The notes: generated by a model from the sequence alone, not told the origin. A stretch of 64,000 nucleotides of DNA from Thermobaculum terrenum ATCC BAA-798 (GCF_000025005.1 NC_013525.1:1266501-1330500), one strand, 5' to 3'; shown: positions 35,947 to 45,122, counted from the stretch's first letter. Numbers and translations: made by a program.

Positions 35947-36891
35947 TTAGCTAATAATCTCACTTATCGCTAAGGAGGCGGCACCGATGAGCGCCGCCTC
36001 GCCTGGGTCTGTTGCCACTCTTATCTCCAGGTTATTTAGAAATGAGAGCTTAGCATGAGCTCTAACTGTCCTAAGCAGAGGATTAAGTATCAAGTCTCCA
36101 GAACGCATGACTCCTCCCCCAAGGACAAACAGGTTTACATCAAGTAGAGAGGCGGCACTAGCTATTGCTCTTCCCGTAGCTGTGCCTGCTCGTTCAAATA
36201 TTTTTCTAGCGTCCTCGTCACCTTGCAAAGCTTTACGGGCTACTACCTCAGAAGTGATTTGAGAGGTATCCTGAGATGAGCCTGGGTGTAAAGCTGCAAC
36301 GTAAAGCTTAGCTATAGAGGGACCGGAAGCTATGGCCTCAAGGCAACCTCTACCACCGCAAGCACATTGAGGCCCATCTTGTTCGACAACCATATGGCCT
36401 ATATGTCCAGCATTGTAAGATTTACCATGCAGAAGCTTACCTAAAGCTATAATCCCTCCTCCAACTCCAGTAGAAAGAATTATGCCCATCATGTAGCTAC
36501 TGCCTTTGCCCTCACCGAACATATACTGGCCTAAGGCGAAAGCTTTAGCGTCATTATCCATATAGATCGGTAAGCCCAGTACAGACTGTAGACGAGACTT
36601 TAGGGGGAAATCACGCCAACCCGGGATGTTAAGGGTAGAGACGACCCCTTCTGGTAATATCATTGGCCCACCCACTCCGACACCGACAGAAATTACATCT
36701 ATATCATCAGATGTGGCTGCCAGGCAAGCGCGGGACAGTGCTACAAGCTGATTAAAGACGCTAACGCCGTCATTAGGATTATGGGTAGGCTGAACGTATT
36801 TCTGGATGATAGTACCTTTCAAAGTAACCACAGCGGAAGCTAGCTTGCTTCCGCCAATGTCAAGAGCGAGGACTGCTCTCGTCTTACCCAA
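35947..36891 (-). CDS. ROK family sugar kinase (glucokinase-like)
   Basis: 314 residues. ATP/sugar-binding motifs: ALDIGGSKLASAVV at the N-terminus, MDNDAKAFALGQY with the catalytic Asp, LSTGVGGGIIALG, and the ROK zinc motif CACGGRGCLEAIASG. It has no helix-turn-helix extension, so it is an enzyme, not a ROK repressor. Glucose is the commonest substrate; N-acetylmannosamine or fructose are alternatives. It starts with TTG at 36891 behind AGGGGGA. It lies 9 bp after a small membrane protein gene in the same direction. Confidence 0.92.
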   Translation of the reverse strand: MGKTRAVLALDIGGSKLASAVVTLKGTIIQKYVQPTHNPNDGVSVFNQLVALSRACLAATSDDIDVISVGVGVGGPMILPEGVVSTLNIPGWRDFPLKSRLQSVLGLPIYMDNDAKAFALGQYMFGEGKGSSYMMGIILSTGVGGGIIALGKLLHGKSYNAGHIGHMVVEQDGPQCACGGRGCLEAIASGPSIAKLYVAALHPGSSQDTSQITSEVVARKALQGDEDARKIFERAGTATGRAIASAASLLDVNLFVLGGGVMRSGDLILNPLLRTVRAHAKLSFLNNLEIRVATDPGEAALIGAASLAISEIIS

Positions 36892-36900
36892 AATATCCCC

Positions 36901-37101
36901 CTATGATAAAAACTTACCCAGCAGGAGTAGGATATCATATCCCCAGTGAGTTAATAGAGTGAGAAATATCGTGGAGCAGATTAGCACCAGCAATGTCAGC
37001 ACAAGCCACAGAACTTTTGTAGATTTCTTTGTTGCTGGCAGTGAGTACTGTCTGGTATATCCTCTAGCAGTAAGAGTATCTGCATAGTATTTAGCACTCA
37101 T
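36901..37101 (-). CDS. Small single-pass membrane protein
   Basis: 66 residues from the ATG at 37101, which has a perfect AGGAGG seven bases upstream; longer readings lack support. The N-terminal 30 residues are polar and basic (ADTLTARGYTRQYSLPATKKSTK). They are followed by one long or two short hydrophobic segments (about 31-52 and 56-64). No family recognised. It lies between the hydrolase and ROK kinase genes in the same direction. Confidence 0.65.
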   Translation of the reverse strand: MSAKYYADTLTARGYTRQYSLPATKKSTKVLWLVLTLLVLICSTIFLTLLTHWGYDILLLLGKFLS

Positions 37102-37208
37102 ACTAATCCTCCTAATAAATTCACGAGTCGACAAGAGGATAAAACGGCAAGGATAAACAAGAAGGAAAATCCAGCACCTCACAGGTAATAAATCTGCAAA
37201 AACAGAAA

Positions 37209-38051
37209 CTAGGTTAAGATATCTGTCTCTTGCAAAAAATCGGATATGGCATCGGCAACTTCCATACTCTTAGAGAGCATCAAGAAATGCCCACCTTCAT
37301 CAATAAGCTTTAACTTTGAGTTGGGAAACAAAGCTTTCAGTTTGTAGGCATCTGTAGCAGGAAAATAAGGGTCATCCGCCGCCCAAAGGATCAATACAGG
37401 CAAATTCAATTTCCAGACCAACCTTCTAGCAATCAGGCATCTTATTGGGTCTATGCCCCTAATGGACTTAACTATGTGTTGCCAAGGAAGTAGCCTGGAG
37501 TAATTACTTATGACGTCCCTAATTACTAGTTCATCGGTCTGAACTGGATAGATAGACCGGATATATTTTCGAAGCAAGGACATATACCTAGGGTTACTTA
37601 TGAAATGAGGATATAATTCCCCTACTATCGGCCATGCAAGAAGTCCTAGAGATGCCAGGATATCAAGATGCAGGAACGCGGTAGTATCCATTAGTATCAA
37701 GCCTGATAGCCGCCTTCGTTTCCAAGCAGCATAGGTTAAGGCGTATAGAGCTCCCAGGTCGTGTCCTACTAAGACGACACTCTCAGATGCAAATATTTGA
37801 AGATAACGATCGATAAAATAATGATAGGAAGACAATGTAGGTGGGTTAATAGGGTCCGATCTGCCAATCCCTGGGAGATCGGGAGCCTTAGAAGGATATT
37901 GGCCCCCGATCTCTGACATAATCGGGTGCCAAATATAAGAAGTAGCTGGGATACCATGGAGAAAGACTAGACTTGCTTTCTTCTCAGGGTTAGTTTCTAA
38001 GGATCGCACCCATATATCATGGATATATCTTTCCGTCCAAATTGGTTCCAC
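37209..38051 (-). CDS. Alpha/beta hydrolase (epoxide hydrolase/dehalogenase-like)
   Basis: 280 residues. The oxyanion loop is FLHGIPATSYIW. The nucleophile elbow is VLVGHDLGALYAL, where Asp replaces the usual Ser, as in haloalkane dehalogenases and epoxide hydrolases. The remaining acid and base appear as WAADDPYFP and DEGGHFLML. No signal peptide. It starts at GTG 38051, eight bases after the stop of the gene upstream. The Asp nucleophile narrows the chemistry, but the substrate is unknown. Confidence 0.88.
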   Translation of the reverse strand: MEPIWTERYIHDIWVRSLETNPEKKASLVFLHGIPATSYIWHPIMSEIGGQYPSKAPDLPGIGRSDPINPPTLSSYHYFIDRYLQIFASESVVLVGHDLGALYALTYAAWKRRRLSGLILMDTTAFLHLDILASLGLLAWPIVGELYPHFISNPRYMSLLRKYIRSIYPVQTDELVIRDVISNYSRLLPWQHIVKSIRGIDPIRCLIARRLVWKLNLPVLILWAADDPYFPATDAYKLKALFPNSKLKLIDEGGHFLMLSKSMEVADAISDFLQETDILT

Positions 38052-38059
38052 AGTTATCT

Positions 38060-39106
38060 CTACTCTATTTCACTCAACTTGTATTGATGCCAGGGCAGAT
38101 CATCAAACAACGCCATGGCACCTTCGATATTGCTCTCTGCACCTGAATTTTTACTGACTACTTTGTTATCGATCCCATCGTACACCATGCCAAGGTTACG
38201 ATCATACACCGGTGATTTGGCAGGATTATCACCATAGAACCAGGATTTAGCCTTTGTATATAGAGTGCTAAACTCTTCGTCAGCCGTATGTTCGTATGCA
38301 AGTTGGAAGTTAAGCACAGCAGAGCTAACCTCGTAAGGAATAGTGGTAGTTTTATCAAAGCCGCTTCTTACCATCGGAGCCAAATATGATCTCAAGCTGT
38401 AATTGGCAAGATCTAACCACTCCGCATTAGCGGTGTGTTGACAAGCCTTGAAAAGTACTCCTGGCTGAATGTAACCCCACAAGTGGGGATAAACGTCATG
38501 CTCACTTATGAGCAGTAGTCCATGATTATGATGAGAAGCGATCTCCTCACATATAGACAGAGCAACCCCAAGAAAGTCTTGATTGTGAGTGTGATCATAT
38601 AATTCTAAGAGAGCATAGGCGACCAGAGCATTTACATCCATAAACTTATGAGATTGGCTTAGGTATAGCTCAACACCGCGCCTTAGACGATCCAGAGAGT
38701 CCATGTCTTCAAACACGATGTAATGCCAGGCTAAGGCCCATAAACCTCGAGCTAACCAAGGTTGACCACCAGGATAACTTGTGGGCCCATGATAATTCTT
38801 CTTTCCATCCCAATCGAGTATGAAGTTCACGAAACTACCATCATCTTCTTGCATAAACTTGACGAATTCGATCAATCCATGAGCCCAATCTCTAGCCCAA
38901 GGTAGTCCAAATCTCTTATAAGCTCTAAGTAGTAGAACTGCTAATCTGGCAGCATCATCTACACAAGCAACCCCTTCATAGCCGCTTTCATCCGCCCTTT
39001 CTAATACCCACGCTCTGCCTTTTCTCTCTGCATATACAGCAGGAGCACACATGCTTACTTCGTCCAAGCTAAGGGCATAAGTAAGCCTCCAGAGCTGTCT
39101 TATCAT
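38060..39106 (-). CDS. Predicted alpha/alpha-toroid protein of unknown function
   Basis: 348 residues from the ATG at 39106 (AGGAGG upstream). It has repeated helical hairpins rich in Trp, Tyr and His: GVACVDDAARLAVLLLRAY, GSFVNFILDWDGKKNYHG, GGQPWLARGLWALAW and DVNALVAYALLELY. This repeat style is that of six-hairpin carbohydrate-active enzymes (lyases and glycoside hydrolases). I do not recognise a specific family or confirm catalytic residues. No signal peptide. It is cotranscribed with the hydrolase gene downstream. Confidence 0.7.
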   Translation of the reverse strand: MIRQLWRLTYALSLDEVSMCAPAVYAERKGRAWVLERADESGYEGVACVDDAARLAVLLLRAYKRFGLPWARDWAHGLIEFVKFMQEDDGSFVNFILDWDGKKNYHGPTSYPGGQPWLARGLWALAWHYIVFEDMDSLDRLRRGVELYLSQSHKFMDVNALVAYALLELYDHTHNQDFLGVALSICEEIASHHNHGLLLISEHDVYPHLWGYIQPGVLFKACQHTANAEWLDLANYSLRSYLAPMVRSGFDKTTTIPYEVSSAVLNFQLAYEHTADEEFSTLYTKAKSWFYGDNPAKSPVYDRNLGMVYDGIDNKVVSKNSGAESNIEGAMALFDDLPWHQYKLSEIE

Positions 39107-39130
39107 CAATACCTCCTGTTATATAGGTAC

Positions 39131-39139
39131 TGTTATACT
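39131..39139 (+). promoter_or_regulatory. Extended -10 element
   Basis: TGTTATACT (TG-n-TATACT) about 25 bases before the ABC exporter start. No good -35 box is seen, as expected for an extended -10 promoter. Confidence 0.5.
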
Positions 39140-39164
39140 TAGAAGAAAGAATTAGAAAGAGAAG

Positions 39165-40955
39165 TTGAAGTTGAGTCAGGTCATTCAAGAAGAGGAAATA
39201 GTTGCCAAACAGTATGATCTGAATTTAATTAGGAGGCTGCTTACCTACGTTGTTCCCTACAAGGGGTTAGTTATCTTAGGCGTATTTCTACTTATTAGTA
39301 CCTCCCTAACAGATCTAGCAGGTCCCTATATTATCAAAATAGCTATTGACAACTATATAGCTCGAGGCAATTTTAGAGGGCTCCTTTTCATATCCGTTGT
39401 TTACTTTATCATAAATTTGCTTAGCTTCTTGTTTCGCTACCTTCAGAGCTATGCAACAGGTGTCCTCGGGCAAAAGATAATGTATGACCTGAGGATGGAG
39501 CTATTCAGTAAAATCCAAAGCTTGTCATTGTCTTTCTTCGATAGGACACCAGTAGGCAGGATCGTAACAAGGGTTACCAATGATGTAGACTCCCTCAACG
39601 AGCTTCTGACATCTGGTATGGTCACGATTATCGGCGACACATTTACATTGCTAGGGATCACGGTCCTTATATTTTGGCTTAACTGGAAGCTAGCAATAGT
39701 AACTATGCTAGTTGTCCCCGTACTAGTGGTAATCACTAATTTTCTTCAGAAGAGAATGCGTGCAGCCTTCAGGGCATTAAGAGTCAGGCTATCACGTATC
39801 AACGCATTCATATCTGAAAATGTTAGTGGTATGCATATAGTTCAACTATTCAATCGAGAGGATAAGAACTTTCAACAGTTTAATGACCTTAATCAGGACT
39901 ATAAGAAATCAGCACTGCGCTCACTCTTCTATTTTGCCCTTTTTGGACCATTGCTCTCACTAATTACAGCTTCGGCCACTGCGTTAGTTATATGGTTCGG
40001 AGGAAGGAGCGTAATAGCAGAAACCCTTACCATAGGGTCCCTAGTGGCATTCCTCCAGTATGTAGATAGATTCTTCTTACCCATTAGAGACCTGTCGGAA
40101 AAATATAATGCCTTGCAAAGTGCCATGGCTGCCTGCGAACGTATCTTCCAGCTGCTAGATGAGCAGCCAGCAATTAAGGATGCTTCCGATGCCAAACCAT
40201 TGCAGCATATTCGAGGAGAGATTGAGTTTAAGAATGTGTGGTTTGCCTATAACGATGAAGAGTGGGTTCTTAAGGACGTGAGTTTCAAAGTATCGCCGGG
40301 AGAAAGTGTTGCTCTAGTTGGTGCCACTGGAGCAGGCAAGACTAGCATAATAAGCTTGTTATGTAGATTCTACGACATACAGAAAGGGCAGATACTTATA
40401 GATGGTATTGATATCAAAGAGATCTCAATCAAAGATCTCAGAAGACACATAGGGTTAGTTTTACAGGATCCATTTCTGTTTACGGGGACTATAGCTAGTA
40501 ATATACGCCTGCATGAGTCCAGTATTAGTGATCAGCAGGTCGAGGAAGCTGCCAGGTATGTAAATGCTCACACATTTATAGAAAAGCTGCCCCTGAAGTA
40601 TAACGAACCTGTTCTCGAGAGGGGGGCGGGACTCTCTCACGGGCAAAGGCAGCTTATATCGTTTGCTAGGGCTATAGCCTTCAATCCAGAGTTGCTGCTG
40701 ATATTAGATGAAGCAACTTCAAGCATAGATACTGAGACGGAGGCGCTTATCCAAGAAGCTCTTGCTAAGATCATGAAGGGTAGGACGAGCATAGTAATAG
40801 CTCATAGGTTATCAACTGTACAGAATGTAGATCGCATTATAGTAATGCACAAAGGTCGAATAGTCGAGCAGGGCAATCATCAGGAGTTACTTGCCCAAAG
40901 AGGTTATTACTATAGACTCTACGAACTCCAGTACCGTTCAGAGGCTATAGCTTAG
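39165..40955 (+). CDS. ABC exporter, fused membrane and ATPase domains
   Basis: 596-residue half-transporter. Six membrane helices span residues 30-310, with coupling segment FFDRTPVGRIVTRVTNDVD. The ATPase domain has Walker A GATGAGKTS (about 387), Q-loop LVLQDPFLFTG, signature LSHGQRQLI (Ser-His variant of LSGGQ), Walker B LLLILDEATS and the AHRLS switch His. The degenerate signature Gly may slow one site but is seen in other members. It probably acts as a homodimer exporting lipids or drugs. It appears to start at TTG 39165 after AGAGAAG. No partner gene adjoins it. Confidence 0.94.
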   Translation: MKLSQVIQEEEIVAKQYDLNLIRRLLTYVVPYKGLVILGVFLLISTSLTDLAGPYIIKIAIDNYIARGNFRGLLFISVVYFIINLLSFLFRYLQSYATGVLGQKIMYDLRMELFSKIQSLSLSFFDRTPVGRIVTRVTNDVDSLNELLTSGMVTIIGDTFTLLGITVLIFWLNWKLAIVTMLVVPVLVVITNFLQKRMRAAFRALRVRLSRINAFISENVSGMHIVQLFNREDKNFQQFNDLNQDYKKSALRSLFYFALFGPLLSLITASATALVIWFGGRSVIAETLTIGSLVAFLQYVDRFFLPIRDLSEKYNALQSAMAACERIFQLLDEQPAIKDASDAKPLQHIRGEIEFKNVWFAYNDEEWVLKDVSFKVSPGESVALVGATGAGKTSIISLLCRFYDIQKGQILIDGIDIKEISIKDLRRHIGLVLQDPFLFTGTIASNIRLHESSISDQQVEEAARYVNAHTFIEKLPLKYNEPVLERGAGLSHGQRQLISFARAIAFNPELLLILDEATSSIDTETEALIQEALAKIMKGRTSIVIAHRLSTVQNVDRIIVMHKGRIVEQGNHQELLAQRGYYYRLYELQYRSEAIA

Positions 40956-41045
40956 GACTCTTGGCATCGTACTTGATGTCCATCTATACCTAGACAAACC
41001 TTGCAATAGTTCTTAGTAACTGAAGAATTTAAAGTCCCTCAGTTG

Positions 41046-41051
41046 TATAAT
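41046..41051 (+). promoter_or_regulatory. moaA: Perfect -10 box close to the moaA start
   Basis: TATAAT ends 12 bases before the moaA ATG at 41064. Transcription would then begin at, or only a few bases before, the start codon. No convincing -35 box is present. Confidence 0.45.
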
Positions 41052-41063
41052 GAGCATAAAGAT

Positions 41064-42071
41064 ATGAGTTTCAATCATCATCCTCAAAAATTCATAGATA
41101 GCTTTGGTAGACATATAGAAGACCTGCGAATATCCGTCATAGATAAATGCAACTTCAGGTGTACTTATTGCATGCCAGCAGAGGGTTTGCCGTGGTTGAA
41201 GAAATCTGAGCTGCTGACCTTCGATGAGATAGAGCGCCTCGTAAGAATATCTGTAGAGAGAGGAATTAAGTCTGTACGTGTCACAGGGGGCGAGCCCACG
41301 GTGAGGGCTGGCCTACCGGAGCTTATACATCGCTTGGTGAACATCCCAGGCCTAGAAGACGTATCTTTGACAACGAACGGTTTCCTTCTTAGAAAGATGG
41401 CGAAAGACCTGGCAGAAGCAGGTCTCACTCGCATAAATGTAAGTTTGGACACTCTGGTAAGGGAGAAGTTCCAGCACATAACGAGGCGGGACCACCTTTC
41501 TGAGGTGCTGGCAGGGCTGGAAGAACTTGAGAAGTATCCTAGCATAAGACCAATCAAGATCAACACAGTAGCTATAAGAGGATTCACAGAGCCAGAAGTA
41601 CTCGATTTCGCTCGACTTGCTAGAAGAAAGCCATATGTAGTCCGATTTATTGAGTTTATGCCTTTGGACGCGGATCAAACCTGGTCCCCGGACAAGATCC
41701 TGACCGGCAGAGAGATATTTGAGATGATTAATGCCGTCTATCCCCTGGTACCAGTTGACACGGACCCATCCTCCACCAGCAGGGTATACAGGTTTGCTGA
41801 CGGTAAAGGGGAGATAGGATTTATAAATCCAGTCTCTGAGCCTTTCTGCTCTACATGTAACAGAATTAGGATAACTGCAGATGGTCAACTGAGGACTTGT
41901 CTGTTTTCTACCTGGGAGACGGATCTACGTACCCCATTAAGATCAGGCATGTCAGATGATCAGATAGGGGAAATAATGCTGCAAGCTATCAAGAAGAAAG
42001 AAATGAAGCATAAGATAAATGAGCCAGGCTTCGTGAGGGCTAGCAGGACTATGAGCCAAATAGGTGGTTAG
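41064..42071 (+). CDS. moaA: GTP 3',8-cyclase (molybdenum cofactor synthesis)
   Basis: Radical-SAM enzyme, first step of molybdopterin synthesis. About 335 residues. The N-terminal cluster motif is CNFRCTYCMPAEGL; the C-terminal second-cluster ligands are PFCSTCNRIRITADGQLRTC, both complete. TGGEPTVRAGL and the ISVLDT-type strand motif are present. The chain ends near Gly-Gly (MSQIGG), the conserved MoaA tail. The ATG at 41064 is preferred over a TTG at 41043. No other mo-cofactor gene is in view. Its stop shares the bases TTAG with the convergent Nudix gene. Confidence 0.96.
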   Translation: MSFNHHPQKFIDSFGRHIEDLRISVIDKCNFRCTYCMPAEGLPWLKKSELLTFDEIERLVRISVERGIKSVRVTGGEPTVRAGLPELIHRLVNIPGLEDVSLTTNGFLLRKMAKDLAEAGLTRINVSLDTLVREKFQHITRRDHLSEVLAGLEELEKYPSIRPIKINTVAIRGFTEPEVLDFARLARRKPYVVRFIEFMPLDADQTWSPDKILTGREIFEMINAVYPLVPVDTDPSSTSRVYRFADGKGEIGFINPVSEPFCSTCNRIRITADGQLRTCLFSTWETDLRTPLRSGMSDDQIGEIMLQAIKKKEMKHKINEPGFVRASRTMSQIGG

Positions 42072-42517
42072 GATATCGCCTTTAATTGAGATTTGTATCT
42101 CAGTAGCAGTTTGTGAATTACCTCTGATAATCCCTCAGTAGTTTGAATGCCGTTAAGATCCTCTAATCCGTACCATCCAACATCTAGTGCATCATCCCTC
42201 GCAATTGGTTCTCCACCAGCCCACAACGCCAGAAAGTCTACAATAACGTAATGATAAGATATCTCACCATCCGGAGTGTGATAAATGCGCTCAACTACTT
42301 CGTACAGATCTAGAGGGATGCAGTCAATAGAGCATTCTTCTCTAATTTCCCTCCTGACGGCTTCCTGTAGCTTTTCACCCAACCTAACTTTGCCCCCAGG
42401 CACACTCCATAGCCCCTGGTTAGGTGGATTACCCCTACGAATCAAAAGTATCCGGTCATCCTTAAGTACGATAGCCCCTATAGCTACGACGGGGCCTCTC
42501 GATTCCATATGCTGCAT
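42068..42517 (-). CDS. Nudix hydrolase
   Basis: 149 residues with a Nudix box GGKVRLGEKLQEAVRREIRE followed by ECSID. The conserved Gly near the end of the box is replaced by Ser. The first part (PVVAIGAIVLKDDRILLIRRG) and SVPGGK suit ADP-sugar or nucleotide pyrophosphatases of the MutT/ADPRase type. The substrate is undetermined. It starts at ATG 42517 or 42508. It follows the peptide deformylase gene by 6 bp in the same direction. Confidence 0.9.
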   Translation of the reverse strand: MQHMESRGPVVAIGAIVLKDDRILLIRRGNPPNQGLWSVPGGKVRLGEKLQEAVRREIREECSIDCIPLDLYEVVERIYHTPDGEISYHYVIVDFLALWAGGEPIARDDALDVGWYGLEDLNGIQTTEGLSEVIHKLLLRYKSQLKAIS

Positions 42518-42523
42518 AGAAAA

Positions 42524-43135
42524 CTATCGCCTGCTAACTAATAATTCATCCGGTAGATCTATCTTCTTGCTTCTAGGTAGAGGAAAGCGAGACTTCTTCT
42601 GCTTTTGGCGCTCGTCTCTAAAGGTACTCCAATCAACTATCCTCTCGGTAAACAAGATACCATCGAGGTGGTCCACCTCATGTTGTATGCACTGGCTAAG
42701 AAGTTGTTCTTCAGCTAGAAGCTTATGTTCCTTGCCATTCAGGTCTTTGTAACGTACCTCTACCCACGGGGCTCTGGGAACTTCAGCATACCTACCTGGA
42801 AGACTAAGGCAACCCTCCTGCATAGGAATCCTATCATGTGACACCTTTGTAATCTCAGGATTTATCATTACATACAACTTAGGTGGAGATACCTCAATCT
42901 GGTTACCATCTTCATCTTGCTCGTATTTCCCCGGCATCTCCATCACTACGACCCTGCGTAGATCACCAACTTGAACTGCGGAAAGTCCCACCCCATCGGC
43001 CTCGCGCATTGTCTCAATCATGTCCTCAACAAGCTTCCTCAGCTCGCTATCAAATTTAGTTACAGGCGAGGACCTCTTCCGAAGGACGCTTAGATCATCG
43101 GGATTTTCCATTTGTAATATTCTTCGTACAGCCAT
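42524..43135 (-). CDS. def: Peptide deformylase
   Basis: Removes the formyl group from nascent proteins. About 203 residues from the ATG at 43135 (AAGGAG upstream). The three family motifs are intact: GVGLSAVQVG, QEGCLSLPG (metal Cys) and QHEVDHLDG (metal His pair and catalytic Glu). A C-terminal extension of about 40 basic residues (RQKQKKSRFPLPRSKK) goes beyond most bacterial enzymes and could aid ribosome binding. It lies between the cyclase and Nudix genes. Confidence 0.96.
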   Translation of the reverse strand: MAVRRILQMENPDDLSVLRKRSSPVTKFDSELRKLVEDMIETMREADGVGLSAVQVGDLRRVVVMEMPGKYEQDEDGNQIEVSPPKLYVMINPEITKVSHDRIPMQEGCLSLPGRYAEVPRAPWVEVRYKDLNGKEHKLLAEEQLLSQCIQHEVDHLDGILFTERIVDWSTFRDERQKQKKSRFPLPRSKKIDLPDELLVSRR

Positions 43136-43164
43136 TGATACACACTCCTTACACGACAATTCTA

Positions 43165-43797
43165 TCACTTGTCAGATATGAGTATCACTCTCGCAGGTGC
43201 CCCATCTGCCCCTGATAGCTTTAATGGCAGACACACTAAGTTATATTCCCCGGGAGAAATATTACGTAAATCCAAGTTTTCGATAATAACTATACCGTTC
43301 CCTAAAAGCAGCCTATGTATTGGATTTTCCTGGTTTGTGGGCGGCTCTACAGACATATAATCCATACCAACTAGCTGAATCCCCTTTCTAACTAGTAATT
43401 CAGCCGCCTCCGGTTCAAGACACACATACTCGTTGACAAAATCATGGGTTGGATTTTCCCATAAGGTAGAATTTGTGGTTTTGAACAAAACCCGTGTTAT
43501 ATGAGAAGGTAATTCTGGTATATCACCTGCAGATATATGACCATTACCTATCTTATCTATTACAAGGCACGGACCACACAGTACGCTTAGCGGAATACGA
43601 TCAACGCTTCTAGCCCTGGCAAAAAAATGCAGGGGCGCGTCCACATGAGTGCCCGTATGAGTCACCATTCTAATTAGGCTGACATTGGCCTTGTCACCAC
43701 TATCTATGTCAGACGTGCGTTTAATTGTTGGACCTTCTTCACCAGGCCATACCGGAAGTCCATCTTGTATAGGCACAGTAACATCATAGATTGTCAT
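43165..43797 (-). CDS. Cyclase family protein (kynurenine formamidase-like)
   Basis: About 210 residues. The metal-binding signature HTGTHVDAPLHF lies around residue 47, with a second half DYMSVEPP and a conserved HRLLL. The family includes arylformamidase/kynurenine formamidase and other metal-dependent cyclic-amide hydrolases. No tryptophan-degradation genes are nearby, so the specific reaction is unknown. The ATG at 43797 has GGAGG five bases upstream; the longer reading from 43812 is less likely. Confidence 0.88.
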   Translation of the reverse strand: MTIYDVTVPIQDGLPVWPGEEGPTIKRTSDIDSGDKANVSLIRMVTHTGTHVDAPLHFFARARSVDRIPLSVLCGPCLVIDKIGNGHISAGDIPELPSHITRVLFKTTNSTLWENPTHDFVNEYVCLEPEAAELLVRKGIQLVGMDYMSVEPPTNQENPIHRLLLGNGIVIIENLDLRNISPGEYNLVCLPLKLSGADGAPARVILISDK

Positions 43798-43861
43798 AGC
43801 GCCTCCAAACATGCCGAAAGTGCTGCATGATACCTAGAATAGTACTAGTTGTACGTAAGTG

Positions 43862-43867
43862 TATAAT
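43862..43867 (+). promoter_or_regulatory. Perfect -10 box before the cysteinyl-ligase gene
   Basis: TATAAT 62 bases before the ATG at 43930. The -35 region is poor. It leaves a short leader with no recognisable T-box. Confidence 0.45.
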
Positions 43868-43929
43868 AGGTCCGCAGGTTGTTAATCACAACACCCATCC
43901 GCCAAGAGAGGAGGATTTTATCTTACTGT

Positions 43930-45108
43930 ATGAAACTTTATGACACACTCACAAATCAGATCAAACCCTTAGCTGGCGAAGATGGTAGGGTGTCCGTCTA
44001 CGTCTGTGGTATTACACCATATGACACTACTCACTTAGGACATGCATTTCTGTATGTAACTTTTGATGTATTGATAAGATATCTGGAATCTACAGGATAC
44101 CAAGTCATCTATACCCAAAACGTAACAGACATAGACGACGATATACTAAGAAAAGCTAAAGAACTTAATATGTTCTATCTTGACCTCGCAGAAAGAGAAA
44201 CTAACAGATTTCTCTCTGACCTTAGGGCTTTGAATGTTAGGATGCCTGATCATTATCCTCATGCCACCCAAGAAATAGATGGTATGGTGGAGATAGTTTC
44301 AAAGCTAATAGATAAGGGGCATGCTTACGTCAGGGACGGCAACGTATACTTCGATATAGACACGTATGAAGGCTTTGGTCAGCTGAGTAAGCTGAGCCGA
44401 GAAGAGATGATAGCTATAGCTCGCGAACGGGGCGGAAATCCAGAGGATCCTCTGCGAGATGATCCTCTGGACTTTTTACTCTGGCAAAGGAGCGCGGAAG
44501 GTGAGCCTGCCTGGGATAGCCCATGGAGCAAGGGGAGACCAGGATGGCATATCGAGTGTTCAACTATGTCCCTAAAGTATTTAGGAGCTTCTCTAACTAT
44601 TCATGGAGGTGGGGCTGACCTTATATTCCCTCATCACGAGTGTGAGAGAGCACAATCCGAGTGCTACACCGGAATCTCACCTTTTGTAAAGCATTGGATG
44701 CATGTGGGCATGCTGAGATATCAAGGTGAAAAGATGAGCAAGAGCCTGGGCAATCTAGTGCTTGTAGATAGGCTTTTACAGAATTATTCTCCCGATGCTG
44801 TGAGGCTAGTACTAATATCTCACCATTATCAAGAAAGCTGGGAATACCAGGACAGCATGATTGAAGAAGCAGAAAAGCTTGCACAAAAGATTAGGATAGC
44901 CGCAAGCCTAGCACCAGCACATGATGCAGAGTTTCAAGATACATATGAGTTTGATCTCTTCAGGCAAGCAATGGAAGATAACTTGAACACCCCTAGGGCA
45001 GTAGAGCTCCTAAGAAGTTTATCGGAAGAGATCATTCAGAACGACGACAACAACAAAGCATGTGTGCTTAGGCAAATAGCCACAACTTTGGGACTCACAC
45101 TGCGTTAG
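43930..45108 (+). CDS. MshC-like short cysteinyl ligase (CysRS homologue without anticodon domain)
   Basis: 392 residues, far shorter than cysteinyl-tRNA synthetase (about 460) but close to MshC (about 410), the mycothiol cysteine ligase. It contains the catalytic class-I fold: CGITPYDTTHLGHAF (Cys26; CysRS normally has CGPTVYD and HIGNAR), WHIECS (Cys210), LIFPHHECE (His235, Glu239) and KMSKSLGNLVLVD. All four zinc ligands are kept. The IT-P-YD, LGHAF, DLIFPHHE and GNLVLV wording is MshC-like. It lacks the C-terminal tRNA-binding part. It probably activates cysteine and joins it to a small amine, unless it serves as the tRNA synthetase. Confidence 0.78.
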   Translation: MKLYDTLTNQIKPLAGEDGRVSVYVCGITPYDTTHLGHAFLYVTFDVLIRYLESTGYQVIYTQNVTDIDDDILRKAKELNMFYLDLAERETNRFLSDLRALNVRMPDHYPHATQEIDGMVEIVSKLIDKGHAYVRDGNVYFDIDTYEGFGQLSKLSREEMIAIARERGGNPEDPLRDDPLDFLLWQRSAEGEPAWDSPWSKGRPGWHIECSTMSLKYLGASLTIHGGGADLIFPHHECERAQSECYTGISPFVKHWMHVGMLRYQGEKMSKSLGNLVLVDRLLQNYSPDAVRLVLISHHYQESWEYQDSMIEEAEKLAQKIRIAASLAPAHDAEFQDTYEFDLFRQAMEDNLNTPRAVELLRSLSEEIIQNDDNNKACVLRQIATTLGLTLR

Positions 45109-45122
45109 CTAAATAAAAAAGT

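Noticed and set aside
37091-37099. TTAGCACTC, half of a CIRCE element
   Set aside because: It is the reverse complement of the start of a small membrane protein gene (ATG AGT GCT AAA) and has no second half.
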